A DNA stretch of 64,000 bases from Oscillospiraceae bacterium (GTDB lineage Bacteria; Bacillota; Clostridia; Oscillospirales; Ruminococcaceae): NCBI GenBank assembly GCA_017473015.1, contig JAFUNP010000025.1, positions 62,001-126,000 on the forward strand, given 5' to 3'. A program made the translations under genes and the position numbers. Position 1 is the first letter of the stretch. The number at the start of each line of letters is the position of its first letter. This document shows positions 42,192 through 51,379 of the stretch, piece after piece. Under the pieces are notes generated by a model that saw only the letters and a program-made list of their open reading frames with translations, was not told the origin of the DNA and ran no database searches.

Positions 42192-43916
42192 TTACTGTAT
42201 TTTTCTGTACTCACCTGTTTTTATATTGACCACACCGTGAATATTTACAGTCGATTTCACCATTTCCACAAAGTGCAGTTCATCGCCATCCAGATACATA
42301 TCCACATTGTAAAATCCGCTGAAACCTGCATTTTCACCTGTGGAATATGATTTGAGCAGATTGCCCTGGTTGTCCAACAGACCTACTTTATAATCAGATT
42401 TCAGACGGACATCACTGCCATCTATCCACATATCAATATTCCTGTCGCAGTAAGGAATATCGGTGTACAGCACAATAAAGCTGCGGTCATCAGGGTTGCG
42501 GCGGGCAGCAAACAGCACACGGTAGCCTACAGTATCGCTGATATATGTGCCCAGAGGGAAATTGTCTGACAGGCGGAAAATTGGCCCTTCTTCTTTGAAA
42601 TCGCTGGTGTAGATTTTGAAATCCTTGCGGGAAATGGAGTAAATATCGCCGTTGGAGAAAAAGCCCACGCTTTCTCCGCCGCCATACATACCGCCCACAT
42701 CGTCGATGTATTTCAGCCATCCGAAGCGTTCATCGCGGAGAACAACAGTGCTTACAGACACATCACCGCCGCCATAGGCAGGATAGGAATAAAGCGCCAG
42801 CATACCCTGGTCTTTATAGGATTCCATAGCGTAATTTTCTGCCGGAAGGGTGAGATTATGATGATAAATTTCAGTAGTTTTTTCATTGAAATCAATTTCC
42901 ACACCCTGCTGACAGCCTTTGTGATAGAAATTCACAGCTGTAAAGTCATCATTACGGCGTACTTTCAATCCATATTCCCCGTCAGTTGCAGAGTTCATAT
43001 ACATAGCACCGCTGATTTCACCGTCAAAACCGAAAAGATGAGTGATTGTACCCTTTTCTACCCTCATCGCCAGATTATCATAAACTTTTACAGGATAATA
43101 ACCTGCAGGTGAACAGCTGATAATGCGCACCTGTGTATCAGATTCTGTATTTTCAGAAAACAGAGTCTGCTGTATATACATCATATTGCCGTTGGTTATA
43201 GAATACATAAAATCGGATGAGCCGGAGTCATCTGCCAGCAGCCATTCTTCGCCATTTACCTCAAAGTAATAAACTGTGTACCGGCTGCCTTTCAGGTTCA
43301 GTTTTATATAGTCAACAGATGGGCTGTTGTCTTCATAAGAGAAGAAATTGCCATCATAGCCGTCAGCTACAGGCATATCGGTGAAATTACCGCCGGCATC
43401 TATTCTGCCAAAGCCTTCCTTTTCCACGCCTGTGTACAGCAGATAGTAGTCATCACCATATCTGTTCACCGCTTCAATATACCGGCCATCAATGGAGGAA
43501 AAATCAGACTTTTCATTCAGCTTTTCAAAACCCGGCAGAGAGTAAATCTGCACACTATCACCGTAGTAATAAACCAGACTGTCATTATACACACGGAAAC
43601 CGCCGGTGTATCTGTCATATTCATTCTCATAATCATAGGAGAACATAGGCAGAGTGATGGTGTTGTCTTTGATTGTGATGGCAATACTGCCTGTCACATT
43701 GCCATTTTCATCAGCAAAAGTTTCGCCATAGGTCACCTTTACATCGCTGATGCCGGCAGCTTTTTCTATTCTGTCTGACAGAGTATCAGCACCTGTGGCG
43801 ATATAAAACTCTGACGGAGTTGTTTCGGTCGGTATGCTTTCCCGTGGGGTTGTATCACCGCAGGCGGAAAAACACAAAGCAAAAACAACCATCAGTGAAA
43901 GTAAATATTTTTTCAT
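42192..43916 (-). CDS. Large lipoprotein of unknown function, paralogue B
   Basis: 574 residues from ATG 43916 (AAGGAG 6 nt before). Signal peptide MKKYLLSLMVVFALCFSAC ends in a lipobox. The body consists of repeated beta-rich segments with Gly/Asp/Tyr (RYTGGFRVYNDSLVYYYGDS; VGGMYGGGESVGFFSNGD; YKVGLLDNQGNLLKSY), consistent with a beta-propeller, though I cannot count blades. The general layout (TLP motif, DYE/DYD region, closing YKV-D-G-N) matches the upstream lipoprotein, so the two look like distant paralogues. Role unknown. Third gene of a three-gene operon. Confidence 0.75.
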   Translation of the reverse strand: MKKYLLSLMVVFALCFSACGDTTPRESIPTETTPSEFYIATGADTLSDRIEKAAGISDVKVTYGETFADENGNVTGSIAITIKDNTITLPMFSYDYENEYDRYTGGFRVYNDSLVYYYGDSVQIYSLPGFEKLNEKSDFSSIDGRYIEAVNRYGDDYYLLYTGVEKEGFGRIDAGGNFTDMPVADGYDGNFFSYEDNSPSVDYIKLNLKGSRYTVYYFEVNGEEWLLADDSGSSDFMYSITNGNMMYIQQTLFSENTESDTQVRIISCSPAGYYPVKVYDNLAMRVEKGTITHLFGFDGEISGAMYMNSATDGEYGLKVRRNDDFTAVNFYHKGCQQGVEIDFNEKTTEIYHHNLTLPAENYAMESYKDQGMLALYSYPAYGGGDVSVSTVVLRDERFGWLKYIDDVGGMYGGGESVGFFSNGDIYSISRKDFKIYTSDFKEEGPIFRLSDNFPLGTYISDTVGYRVLFAARRNPDDRSFIVLYTDIPYCDRNIDMWIDGSDVRLKSDYKVGLLDNQGNLLKSYSTGENAGFSGFYNVDMYLDGDELHFVEMVKSTVNIHGVVNIKTGEYRKIQ

Positions 43917-43926
43917 AACTTCTCCT

Positions 43927-44040
43927 TTATTCAATATTTCTCTGTACAAAGACACAGCCGCAGGCTGCTGTCAGCAAAACCGACAGCAATACGGCTGTGA
44001 ATATGATAACTTTTAGTAATATTTTGCCAAGTTTTTTCAT
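43927..44040 (-). CDS. 37-residue hydrophobic peptide
   Basis: Small ORF, MKKLGKILLKVIIFTAVLLS onward, ending VQRNIE. Residues 7-27 form one hydrophobic helix and LLTAAC is a lipobox-like ending of it (Thr in place of Leu at -3). It starts 10 nt after the stop of one lipoprotein gene and ends 10 nt before the start of the next, on the same strand, filling the gap exactly; the ribosome site of the next gene is just after its stop. No strong ribosome site of its own is seen. It may be a membrane peptide or a lipopeptide. Confidence 0.55.
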   Translation of the reverse strand: MKKLGKILLKVIIFTAVLLSVLLTAACGCVFVQRNIE

Positions 44041-44050
44041 TTTGTATTTT

Positions 44051-45787
44051 TTACCATTTATCCGGTGCTGTGTACTCTTTTACAAGTGTGAATGCACCGT
44101 CTGTAAGATTGAGTGTGCCTTTGGTAAAAATATGGTCAGTGTCCTTGTATTCCACTGAAATATTGATTTCGCCGCCCTTTATGTATGAATGTACCGGGCA
44201 CCAGCCGCAGATAACATTCATTCCTGTATCGTAAGAGGCAGTCATATTGCCTTCAAAATCGAATACTGCCACTTTGTATACAGATTTCAGGGTGGTTTTG
44301 CTCTGCATATCAGCAAAGCGGTCTTCGTCGGCAGCCATCAGGTTATCTTCGTAATAAACCACCGCCACGCCGCCGTTTTCTGTTGAGGTGGAAGAAACCA
44401 GATGGCGTGTGTCATAGCCGTCACCTATATTGCCCAGCCGGAAATAATCCGCCAGTGCAAATGTGTGGGTGGTGGAGGACATATCGGTATCAAAGATGCG
44501 CAGGTTTTCGCCTGTCAGCAGGTATATGCTGTCATCCACAAAGCCTGTTTCACCCTCGTAATATCCGTTTATCATACCGATTTCACCTATGTAGCGGATA
44601 GCACCTGTGGCAGTTTCCTTCAGTGCAATGTGGTAAGCAGGCACAGTGCTGTCATAATGGGCATAGCTGTATAATTCATAGGCTTTGTCCGGTGAAGTGT
44701 ACAGTTTTTCTGTCAGCATTTCATCAGTGATAGTAAACTGTGTATAAGCCCGGTCGCCGGCAAAATCTATGGTAATCATCATACCTATATCCGCAAACTC
44801 CAGCACAGGCTGACCATTGCCATTGACAACAGATGTTACAGCCAGATTGACCGGTGACACCGGCATTGAGAAAGTCTGCATATCGGTAATCTGACCGCCC
44901 TTTTCAGCCATGGCCATATATATGGCAGATTTGCCGCCGGTGTAATTTTCAAAACGGTGAATTGTGTATATGGTGTCCTCTGTCTCAACAGTCTGCCACG
45001 GTGTACCGCTGAGAGTATACAAACGCCCCCTGTTATAGTCGAACATATGGCTGCGGTTATCACCTTTGGCATACAGAATACCGCCCACATCATAAATATG
45101 GGCATCTGACTGCAGACGGGCCGGCACAAACACATCGCCATGCACATCCGCCAGATTACTGCTGTCACCGGTTTTTACAAAACTGGTGCGGGAAACAAGC
45201 TGTGAGTTACTGTCAAAAACAGCAATACCCTCATCGTTTTCTGTGTAATATAGAAAAGCCATATTGTCCCCGGTCTGAATGCTGTCCACAATATAACCGC
45301 CGTCAGCAAAGGAGGTGTCGTATTTTTCCCATTTCATTTCCATATCGGTCAGTGAAAATCGGATAGGCTGGGACATATTGGTAACTATAATACTGTCTCC
45401 GTACAGGTCCACATCTCCCCAATACAGCTGAATATCGGAAAACACATCTCTGCCGTTTTCTACAGTATGGTCATAATCCAGCATAGCCTGCACAGGCAAG
45501 GTAAGTTTTATCCCCTCTTTATTTTCCAGTATCAGGTCAAAGGAAGCCTGTGTGTCAGATGTGAGCATAAAATGCTTGAAAGTCACATTCAGCCCACGGT
45601 TGGACAGCCGCCGCACTTTTTCCCGGGGAATGATATAGCTCATATCAATCCGGTTCAGCAGGTCACTTCTTTCCACTATTTCCACTTTTGGTGATGATGA
45701 CCGCTGCTGTGTTGTATCACAGGCGGTAAAGGCCATAGCCATTATCATTAAAGCTGTTAAAGCTGTAATTTTTACAAATTTTTTCAT
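44051..45787 (-). CDS. Large lipoprotein of unknown function, paralogue A
   Basis: 578 residues from ATG 45787. The signal MKKFVKITALTALMIMAMAF ends TACD, a lipobox. The body has beta-rich repeats (DIQLYWGDVDLYGDSIIVTN; VAVFDFEGNMTASYDTGMNV), similar in layout to the downstream lipoprotein, so the pair probably arose by old duplication. No domain recognised; a propeller or sensor-like surface role is plausible. First gene of the operon; AGAGGGA lies before the ATG. A 58-residue extension of the frame upstream lacks a ribosome site and is rejected. Confidence 0.75.
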   Translation of the reverse strand: MKKFVKITALTALMIMAMAFTACDTTQQRSSSPKVEIVERSDLLNRIDMSYIIPREKVRRLSNRGLNVTFKHFMLTSDTQASFDLILENKEGIKLTLPVQAMLDYDHTVENGRDVFSDIQLYWGDVDLYGDSIIVTNMSQPIRFSLTDMEMKWEKYDTSFADGGYIVDSIQTGDNMAFLYYTENDEGIAVFDSNSQLVSRTSFVKTGDSSNLADVHGDVFVPARLQSDAHIYDVGGILYAKGDNRSHMFDYNRGRLYTLSGTPWQTVETEDTIYTIHRFENYTGGKSAIYMAMAEKGGQITDMQTFSMPVSPVNLAVTSVVNGNGQPVLEFADIGMMITIDFAGDRAYTQFTITDEMLTEKLYTSPDKAYELYSYAHYDSTVPAYHIALKETATGAIRYIGEIGMINGYYEGETGFVDDSIYLLTGENLRIFDTDMSSTTHTFALADYFRLGNIGDGYDTRHLVSSTSTENGGVAVVYYEDNLMAADEDRFADMQSKTTLKSVYKVAVFDFEGNMTASYDTGMNVICGWCPVHSYIKGGEINISVEYKDTDHIFTKGTLNLTDGAFTLVKEYTAPDKW

Positions 45788-45875
45788 ATATCCCTCTTTT
45801 AGTATATAATTATACAAATTTATAATACCACACAAAACAGAATATTTAAACAATTGTTACAGAAATTTAATAATT

Positions 45876-45906
45876 AAAAAGACACGGCGGTAAACCGTGT
45901 CTTTTT
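45876..45906 (-). terminator. Terminator of the nfeD-SPFH operon
   Basis: 12-bp perfect stem AAAAAGACACGG/CCGTGTCTTTTT (45876-45887, 45895-45906). Confidence 0.9.
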
Positions 45907-45931
45907 GCTACAATATTCAGATATTATTCTG

Positions 45932-46828
45932 TTATTCTTCTTTTGCATCTGTAGCCATTTCTTTTACGCCGGCTACCAGGCCTGCCAGGTTCTGCAGCTC
46001 ACTTGGAATAATCAGTTTTGTAGCTTTGCCGTCGGCAACCTTTGCCAGAGTTTCCAGGCTGCGCAGTGTCAGCACTTTCTGTGAAGGGTCAGCTTCGTTC
46101 AGCATGCGGATGGATTCAGCCATAGCTCTCTGAACTGTCAGGATAGCTTCGGCTTCACCTTCAGCCTCGCGGATTTTCTGTTCCTTGATGGCATCAGCAC
46201 GGAGGATAGCAGATTCTTTTTCACCTTCTGCTACCAGGATAGCACTGCGTTTTTCACCTTCTGCACGGAGGATGGATTCACGGCGCTGGCGTTCAGCTTT
46301 CATCTGTTTTTCCATAGCGTCCTGAATTTCATGAGGAGGAATAATATTTTTCAGTTCCACACGGTTTACTTTGATACCCCAGCGGTCGGTTGCTTCATCC
46401 AGCAGGGAAGTAATCTGTGTGTTTATAACATCACGGGAGGTGAGAGTGTGGTCCAGCTCCAGTTCACCGATAATGTTACGCAGTGTTGTAGCTGTCAGGT
46501 TTTCGATAGCGGAAATAGGTCTTTCCACACCGTATGTGTACAGTTTGGAGTCTGTTACCTGGAAAAACACAACTGTGTCAATCTGCATAGTAACATTATC
46601 TCGTGTGATAACAGGCTGTGGTGCAAAGTCAACCACCTGTTCTTTCAGGCTTACGCGCTTTGCTACGCGGTCGATAAACGGAATTTTAACATGAACACCG
46701 GCGTTCCATGTTTCATGGTAAACACCCAGTCTTTCCACTACAAACTGTGCTGCCTGAGGAACGATAACAATGTTTGTTGCCAGCAGGATAAGAATCAATA
46801 CTGCTAAAATAATCAATGGTAATGGCAT
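45932..46828 (-). CDS. SPFH/Band 7 membrane protein (QmcA/stomatin-like)
   Basis: 298 residues. One N-terminal membrane helix (LPLIILAVLILILLATNIVI) is followed by the SPFH domain (VPQAAQFVVERLGVYHETWN, VVDFAPQPVITRDNVTMQID, TATTLRNIIGELELDHTLTS) and a long coiled-coil (about 190-250, MEKQMKAERQRRESILRAEG). It matches QmcA and stomatin-like proteins that form membrane microdomain scaffolds and partner with NfeD. The gene is 57 nt after nfeD. AAGGAG precedes the ATG. A strong terminator ends the unit. Confidence 0.95.
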   Translation of the reverse strand: MPLPLIILAVLILILLATNIVIVPQAAQFVVERLGVYHETWNAGVHVKIPFIDRVAKRVSLKEQVVDFAPQPVITRDNVTMQIDTVVFFQVTDSKLYTYGVERPISAIENLTATTLRNIIGELELDHTLTSRDVINTQITSLLDEATDRWGIKVNRVELKNIIPPHEIQDAMEKQMKAERQRRESILRAEGEKRSAILVAEGEKESAILRADAIKEQKIREAEGEAEAILTVQRAMAESIRMLNEADPSQKVLTLRSLETLAKVADGKATKLIIPSELQNLAGLVAGVKEMATDAKEE

Positions 46829-46885
46829 AATTTTCTCCTTTTCATATACCGATATTTAATAAACGCTGTGCGTAATATTACATAA

Positions 46886-47332
46886 TCATATGTTTTTCAC
46901 TGTCAGCGGTGCCACTGTAAGGGTAGCACCGGCTATGGCCAGTATTTCTGCGGTTTCACCTGCTTTCATCGACGTGTCACTCCGGGCCCGCCAGAAAACT
47001 CCGTCAGCCTTTACCCTGCCTTTTTTATCAGGCAGAATATCCTCTGTTACAATGCAGTGCTTGCCAATCAGCATATCCACATTGGTGGGAACAGGCTTTC
47101 TGCCCAGCATTTTCCGGGCCAGTGGTCTGGTGAACACCAGGCACAGTCCTGTAGCTATTGCAAAAACCACCACCTGCGCCATTATGCTGTCAGTCAGAAA
47201 ACTGACAAGGAAAGCACACACGCTGCCTGCGATAAACCACAGACATACTATGGTAGGTGTGACTATTTCCAGTATTGCCAGGCCTGCCGCAAAAGCCAGC
47301 CAGATGTATGTACTGTCAATTGTGAACGGCAT
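46886..47332 (-). CDS. NfeD-family membrane protein
   Basis: 148 residues. Two or three membrane helices fill about 10-75 (IWLAFAAGLAILEIVTPTIV and VVVFAIATGLCLVFTRPLA), then a soluble OB-fold (about 90-148, LIGKHCIVTEDILPDKKGRV and FWRARSD). NfeD proteins pair with SPFH proteins of the same operon, as here, and are thought to modulate membrane protein quality or fluidity. The gene is first of the pair with its own promoter. Confidence 0.92.
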   Translation of the reverse strand: MPFTIDSTYIWLAFAAGLAILEIVTPTIVCLWFIAGSVCAFLVSFLTDSIMAQVVVFAIATGLCLVFTRPLARKMLGRKPVPTNVDMLIGKHCIVTEDILPDKKGRVKADGVFWRARSDTSMKAGETAEILAIAGATLTVAPLTVKNI

Positions 47333-47439
47333 ACTTTTCTCCTTTATAAAATGCTTTATTCATATATCTATTCTGCCACAAAGCAGTGGTAAAATACACC
47401 TGCCGCCCTGTGCGGCGGGATTTATATATCACTGTGATT

Positions 47440-47468
47440 ATTATACACTTTTCGATTGATTAATTCAA
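47440..47468 (-). promoter_or_regulatory. Promoter of nfeD-SPFH operon
   Basis: TTGAAT (47468-47463), 17-nt spacer, TATAAT (47445-47440) on the minus strand. A 5' leader hairpin CCGCC...GGCGG lies near 47403-47420. The rest of the gap up to 47590 shows no gene. Confidence 0.75.
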
Positions 47469-47590
47469 TGCACCGATTGAGTGATATATCTTTAATCATA
47501 ATTTATGATATATTGTTGATAAAATTGTGATAAAAAATGTCACCGCAAACGGTAACACAGCATCAGCGATGAAATAATTGTGAAAACAGC

Positions 47591-47622
47591 AAAGGACAGA
47601 GGAAAAATCTCCTCTGCCCTTT
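47591..47622 (-). terminator. Terminator of the ABC importer operon
   Basis: Stem AAAGGACAGAGGA/TCCTCTGCCCTTT (one mismatch) at 47591-47603 and 47610-47622. Confidence 0.75.
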
Positions 47623-47665
47623 TATATATAAACACCACCGCAGTATGCAGCGGCGATGACACCGG

Positions 47666-48673
47666 TTATTCCACCGCAGCCTGTGCAAAGCTGTTGTCCA
47701 CAATGTCTTCAAATTTTACCGGCCGTGAAAGCTCACCGGCGTTTGCCAGAATTTCGCACAGACGGTCAAAATCTTCCTCGCTCATTGTGCCGTTATCACT
47801 GTATGCGCCGATATTTTTATATCTCTGCACAACAGCTGTTATTGTAGCCATATCAGTATCAGGGAATGACGGTGCTATGGCCTGGGCCACCACCTCGGCG
47901 CTGTTTTCGGTCACAAACTGCTGTCCCATATATATGGCATCAGTAAACCGTTGTACCAGCTCCCGGTTATTCTCCAGGAAGGGAGCATTGGCAAAATAAG
48001 TGGTATATGGTACTCTGCCGCCTTCCTCGCCTATAGATGCCAGTATATAGCCTTTGCCTTGATTTTCCAGGTCGGTTGCACCCGGTTCAAATACTGTCAC
48101 ATAATCACCTGTGCCTGATACAAAAGCACCGGTCATGGCGTTGAACCGTATGGAATCATCAAAAAAAACATCTTTTCCCACTTCCATGCCATTCTGGTTC
48201 AGACAGTACAGCAGTGTCATATAAGGTATGCCGCCTTTTCTGCCGGGAAGAATGGTGCTGCCGCGCAGGTCCTGCCAGTCAAAATTTTCCACATCCTCCC
48301 TGCCTACCAGAAAAGAGCCGTCACACCGTGTCAGCTGAGCAAAAACCCTGGGATAATCCTCTTTGCCCTGGGCGCACACATAAATAACTGCCTCCGGACC
48401 GGCAAAGCCTATATCCGCACCACCTGTCAGCAGTGCTGTCATCACTTTGTCAGCACCACCGGCGTTTATCAGTTCCACATCAATGCCCATTTCTTCAAAG
48501 TAGCCATTGTTTATAGATACATACATAGGGGCGTAAAAAATGGAATGTGTAACTTCGCTGACAGTCAGCTTTACCAGTTCCTTGCCTCTCACATTGCTGT
48601 CTTTACATCCTGTTATCAGGGCACACATTACAGCTGCCGCCAGCAGCAGTGCCATAAACTTTCTTTTTGTCAA
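47666..48673 (-). CDS. ABC transporter substrate-binding lipoprotein (NMT1/SsuA type)
   Basis: 335 residues. It uses a TTG start with GGAGGT 7 nt upstream. The signal ends LITGCKD. The periplasmic-binding fold has EVTHSIFYAPMYVSINNGYF, VELINAGGADKVMTALLTGG and GFAGPEAVIYVCAQG, hallmarks of the NMT1/ThiY/SsuA group for taurine, sulfonates or pyrimidine precursors. The ligand cannot be told. It is the last gene of ABC ATPase - permease - SBP. AT the C-terminus: DIVDNSFAQAAV. Confidence 0.9.
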   Translation of the reverse strand: MTKRKFMALLLAAAVMCALITGCKDSNVRGKELVKLTVSEVTHSIFYAPMYVSINNGYFEEMGIDVELINAGGADKVMTALLTGGADIGFAGPEAVIYVCAQGKEDYPRVFAQLTRCDGSFLVGREDVENFDWQDLRGSTILPGRKGGIPYMTLLYCLNQNGMEVGKDVFFDDSIRFNAMTGAFVSGTGDYVTVFEPGATDLENQGKGYILASIGEEGGRVPYTTYFANAPFLENNRELVQRFTDAIYMGQQFVTENSAEVVAQAIAPSFPDTDMATITAVVQRYKNIGAYSDNGTMSEEDFDRLCEILANAGELSRPVKFEDIVDNSFAQAAVE

Positions 48674-48686
48674 AGTATTACCTCCG

Positions 48687-49490
48687 TCATATATGGTTTA
48701 TAAATTTTACCACTGCTTTTTCCAGCCGGCTGACCGCGCTGTACATGGCAAAGGCTATAAATCCCAGCAGTACCACGCTCATCATAACCAGGTCCATGCG
48801 GAACACCTGACCGGCATACACTATCAGATACCCCAGACCGGCTTTGGACACCAGAAATTCACCCGCTATCACTCCCACAAGGCTGAGACCGATATTTACT
48901 TTCATACTTTGGAACAGCACCGGTATATTGCAGGGCAGCACTATTTTGTAAAAGCTTTCCCATCTGGTGGCACCAAAGCTTTTTACCGTGGTCAGCAGTC
49001 CGCTGTCTGTGGCGTAAAAACCGTGGGTCAGCTCCATAACAGTAACTATAAGCGATATGGCAACCGCCATGGTTATGATGGCACTTATCCCTGCGCCGGC
49101 CCATACTATAATCACCGGGCCCAGGGCTATTTTGGGCAGGCTGTTCAGCACCACAAGAAAAGGCGCAAACACCCTGTTGAGAAAAGGCGAAAACCACAGG
49201 CCGGCCGCTATGAAAAATCCGGCGGCTACACCCAGCAGAAAGCCGGTGAGAGTTTCACCTACGGTGTACAGCACATGGACAGCAAGGTCACTGCGTGCCA
49301 TCTGAACAAAAGTTTTCACCATTCTCACCGGACTGGACACTATAAAAGCATCTATCAGTCCCCGCTGAGCCGCCAGCTCCCATCCGGCCAGAACCGCCAC
49401 TACTGAAAGCAGCTGTACAGTTTTTATCCTGATATTTTCCCGTCTGATTTCTGCCAGATATTCACTTCGGCTGTAGACGGTGTTTTTCAT
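48687..49490 (-). CDS. ABC transporter permease (SsuC/ThiX type)
   Basis: 267 residues from the ATG at 49490, which overlaps the ATPase stop by 4 nt (ATGA) with AAGGAG 8 nt upstream; an earlier ATG (49508) is less likely. About six membrane segments; the loop DSGLLTTVKSFGATRWESFYKIVLPC carries the E-A-A-like motif that contacts the ATPase. The C-terminal half has FLVSKAGLGYLIVYAG. Works with the adjacent ATPase and SBP. Confidence 0.93.
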   Translation of the reverse strand: MKNTVYSRSEYLAEIRRENIRIKTVQLLSVVAVLAGWELAAQRGLIDAFIVSSPVRMVKTFVQMARSDLAVHVLYTVGETLTGFLLGVAAGFFIAAGLWFSPFLNRVFAPFLVVLNSLPKIALGPVIIVWAGAGISAIITMAVAISLIVTVMELTHGFYATDSGLLTTVKSFGATRWESFYKIVLPCNIPVLFQSMKVNIGLSLVGVIAGEFLVSKAGLGYLIVYAGQVFRMDLVMMSVVLLGFIAFAMYSAVSRLEKAVVKFINHI

Positions 49491-50242
49491 CGGGACATCT
49501 CCTTCCATACTTTGTCAAAATACAGCTGAAAACGGGGATTATTTCGCACAGCCACCGGGTCACGCCGCCGGCCGAAATCACACTTCACCACCGATGCAAT
49601 CACAGCAGGGCGCTGTGACAGCACCATAACCCTGTCGCTCATAGAAACGGCCTCAGGTATATCATGGGTTACCATCAGCATGGTTTTGTTTTCACTGCGC
49701 AGTATACGGTACACATCGCGGCTTACATTCATGCGTGTCTGATAGTCCAACGCGGAAAAGGCTTCATCCAGCAGCAACAGACGCGGTTTTACAGCCAGGG
49801 TGCGTATCAGGGAAACCCTCTGACGCATGCCGCCGGAAAGAGCAGAAGGATAACTGTCCCTGAAATCCCACAGGTCGTATTTTTTCAGCAGTTCTGCCGC
49901 GTAGGCCTTTGTTTCCTCATTCAGCTTTTTCTGTATTTCCAGCCCCAGAAGTACATTTCTGTATATGGAGCGCCATGGCAGCAGATTGTCTGTCTGCAGC
50001 ATGTATCCTATATTTTCGCTGACGCCATCCACATTTTTACCATCCAGCACCACCCTGCCGCCTGTGGGCTGTGTAAGCCCGGCGATACAGGACAAAAGCG
50101 TGCTTTTCCCACAGCCTGACGGCCCCACTATACCTATAAATTCCCCTTCCTCTACAGAAAAGGAAATATCCTTTATGGCATGGGTTTCGCCGGCTACTGT
50201 CTGATAGGACAGTCTGATATTTTCCACAGATAACATACTCAT
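49487..50242 (-). CDS. ABC transporter ATPase (SsuB/TauB type)
   Basis: 251 residues. Walker A GPSGCGKST, Q-loop MLQTDNLLPW, signature LSGGMRQRVS, Walker B LLLLDEAFSALD and the switch His in MVTHDIPEA. It powers the importer with the overlapping permease and the downstream SBP. FGRRRDPVAVRNNPRFQLYF is a typical C-terminal extension of this subfamily. The patatin gene is divergent upstream. Confidence 0.95.
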   Translation of the reverse strand: MSMLSVENIRLSYQTVAGETHAIKDISFSVEEGEFIGIVGPSGCGKSTLLSCIAGLTQPTGGRVVLDGKNVDGVSENIGYMLQTDNLLPWRSIYRNVLLGLEIQKKLNEETKAYAAELLKKYDLWDFRDSYPSALSGGMRQRVSLIRTLAVKPRLLLLDEAFSALDYQTRMNVSRDVYRILRSENKTMLMVTHDIPEAVSMSDRVMVLSQRPAVIASVVKCDFGRRRDPVAVRNNPRFQLYFDKVWKEMSR

Positions 50243-50422
50243 TCATCTCACCTTGCCTTTTAACCGGTATCACCGTACTGATTTATTATATTGGCACCTG
50301 CCTGTTTGTGTGACAGCCTGCGCTCGGCGCTTTACAATATTTTCACAAATTCACATCTGTCAGATTGTTGAAATAAACCAAAAAATCATCTATAATATTT
50401 TTTATCGAAAAGAGGGATTGCT

Positions 50423-51277
50423 ATGTTATACAAAAACACCGGTCTTGTGCTGGAGGGCGGCGGCATGCGCGGCAGCTATACAGCAGGGGTGCTGGACTAT
50501 TTTATAGAAAAAGATATGATGTTTTCTGATGTTTACGGTGTATCTGCCGGAGCGCTGATAGGGGCAAACTATGTATGTGGCCAGATTGGGCGCGGTTTCC
50601 GCACACTGACAGGCTACATAGGCAACAAAGATTATTCAGGTATAAAGCATCTGATAAAAGAGGGCAACTGGTTCAATGTGGATTTTTCCTACAACAAAAT
50701 ACCAAACGAACTGGACCCGGCCGATTATGATGCATACAGAAACAGCCCTATGCGCTTTCATTCCGTTATAGCCAACCTGGAAACAGGAAAGGCAGAATAT
50801 TACCATATCACCGATATGACCAAGGAAATGGACTGGCTGAGAGCATCTGCCAGCCTGCCGCTGTTGTCACAGCCTGTGCCTCTGGACGGAGATATTTACC
50901 TGGACGGCGGTATATCCGACAGTATACCTTTAGAAAAAAGTATGGCGGACGGCAACCAAAAGAATGTGGTTATACTGACACAGCACCGCGGTTTTGTAAA
51001 AAAGCCCAGCGGCAACAGATACCCGGCGCGCATCGTGTACAGAAAATACCCGGCATTCGTGAAGGCTATGGAAGAAAGACACAACATGTACAACCGGCAG
51101 ACAGAATTTGTCTACCGGCAAGAAAAGCTGGGCAACGCCTATGTAATCCAGCCAGAGGAGCCTGTACAGATTGCCAGACTGGAAAAAGATGTATCAAAGC
51201 TGAAACGGCTGTATGATATTGGCTACCGGGACGGCAAAAAACATTATGAAAAAATAATAGAATTTCTGAAGAAGTAA
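50423..51277 (+). CDS. Patatin-like phospholipase (RssA/YjjU type)
   Basis: 284 residues. Oxyanion hole GGGMRGSYTAGVLD (near residue 12), nucleophile elbow GVSAG (about 40-44), and the dyad Asp in DGGISDSIPL. It is probably a cytoplasmic acyl hydrolase acting on phospholipids or lipid intermediates. Long C-terminus has RKYPAFVKAMEERHNMYNRQ and repeated charged helices. GAGGG precedes the ATG. It stands alone with a terminator; the Crp/Fnr gene follows. Confidence 0.92.
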   Translation: MLYKNTGLVLEGGGMRGSYTAGVLDYFIEKDMMFSDVYGVSAGALIGANYVCGQIGRGFRTLTGYIGNKDYSGIKHLIKEGNWFNVDFSYNKIPNELDPADYDAYRNSPMRFHSVIANLETGKAEYYHITDMTKEMDWLRASASLPLLSQPVPLDGDIYLDGGISDSIPLEKSMADGNQKNVVILTQHRGFVKKPSGNRYPARIVYRKYPAFVKAMEERHNMYNRQTEFVYRQEKLGNAYVIQPEEPVQIARLEKDVSKLKRLYDIGYRDGKKHYEKIIEFLKK

Positions 51278-51280
51278 AGA

Positions 51281-51312
51281 AATGCTGCAGGCTTGCTCTG
51301 CGGCATTTTTTA
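51281..51312 (+). terminator. Terminator of the patatin gene
   Basis: 10-bp stem AATGCTGCAG/CTGCGGCATT (51281-51290, 51298-51307; one G-T pair) followed by TTTTTATT. Confidence 0.85.
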
Positions 51313-51379
51313 TTGAAATAATTTTCATGCCGGTATATAATTATAAAAAATGTTGCCGGAGCAACAGACAGGTGATGTT

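Noticed and set aside
47666..50242. Assigning the ABC importer to taurine, nitrate or thiamine precursors
   Set aside because: The SBP family covers several ligands and no metabolic gene nearby points to one; substrate left open.
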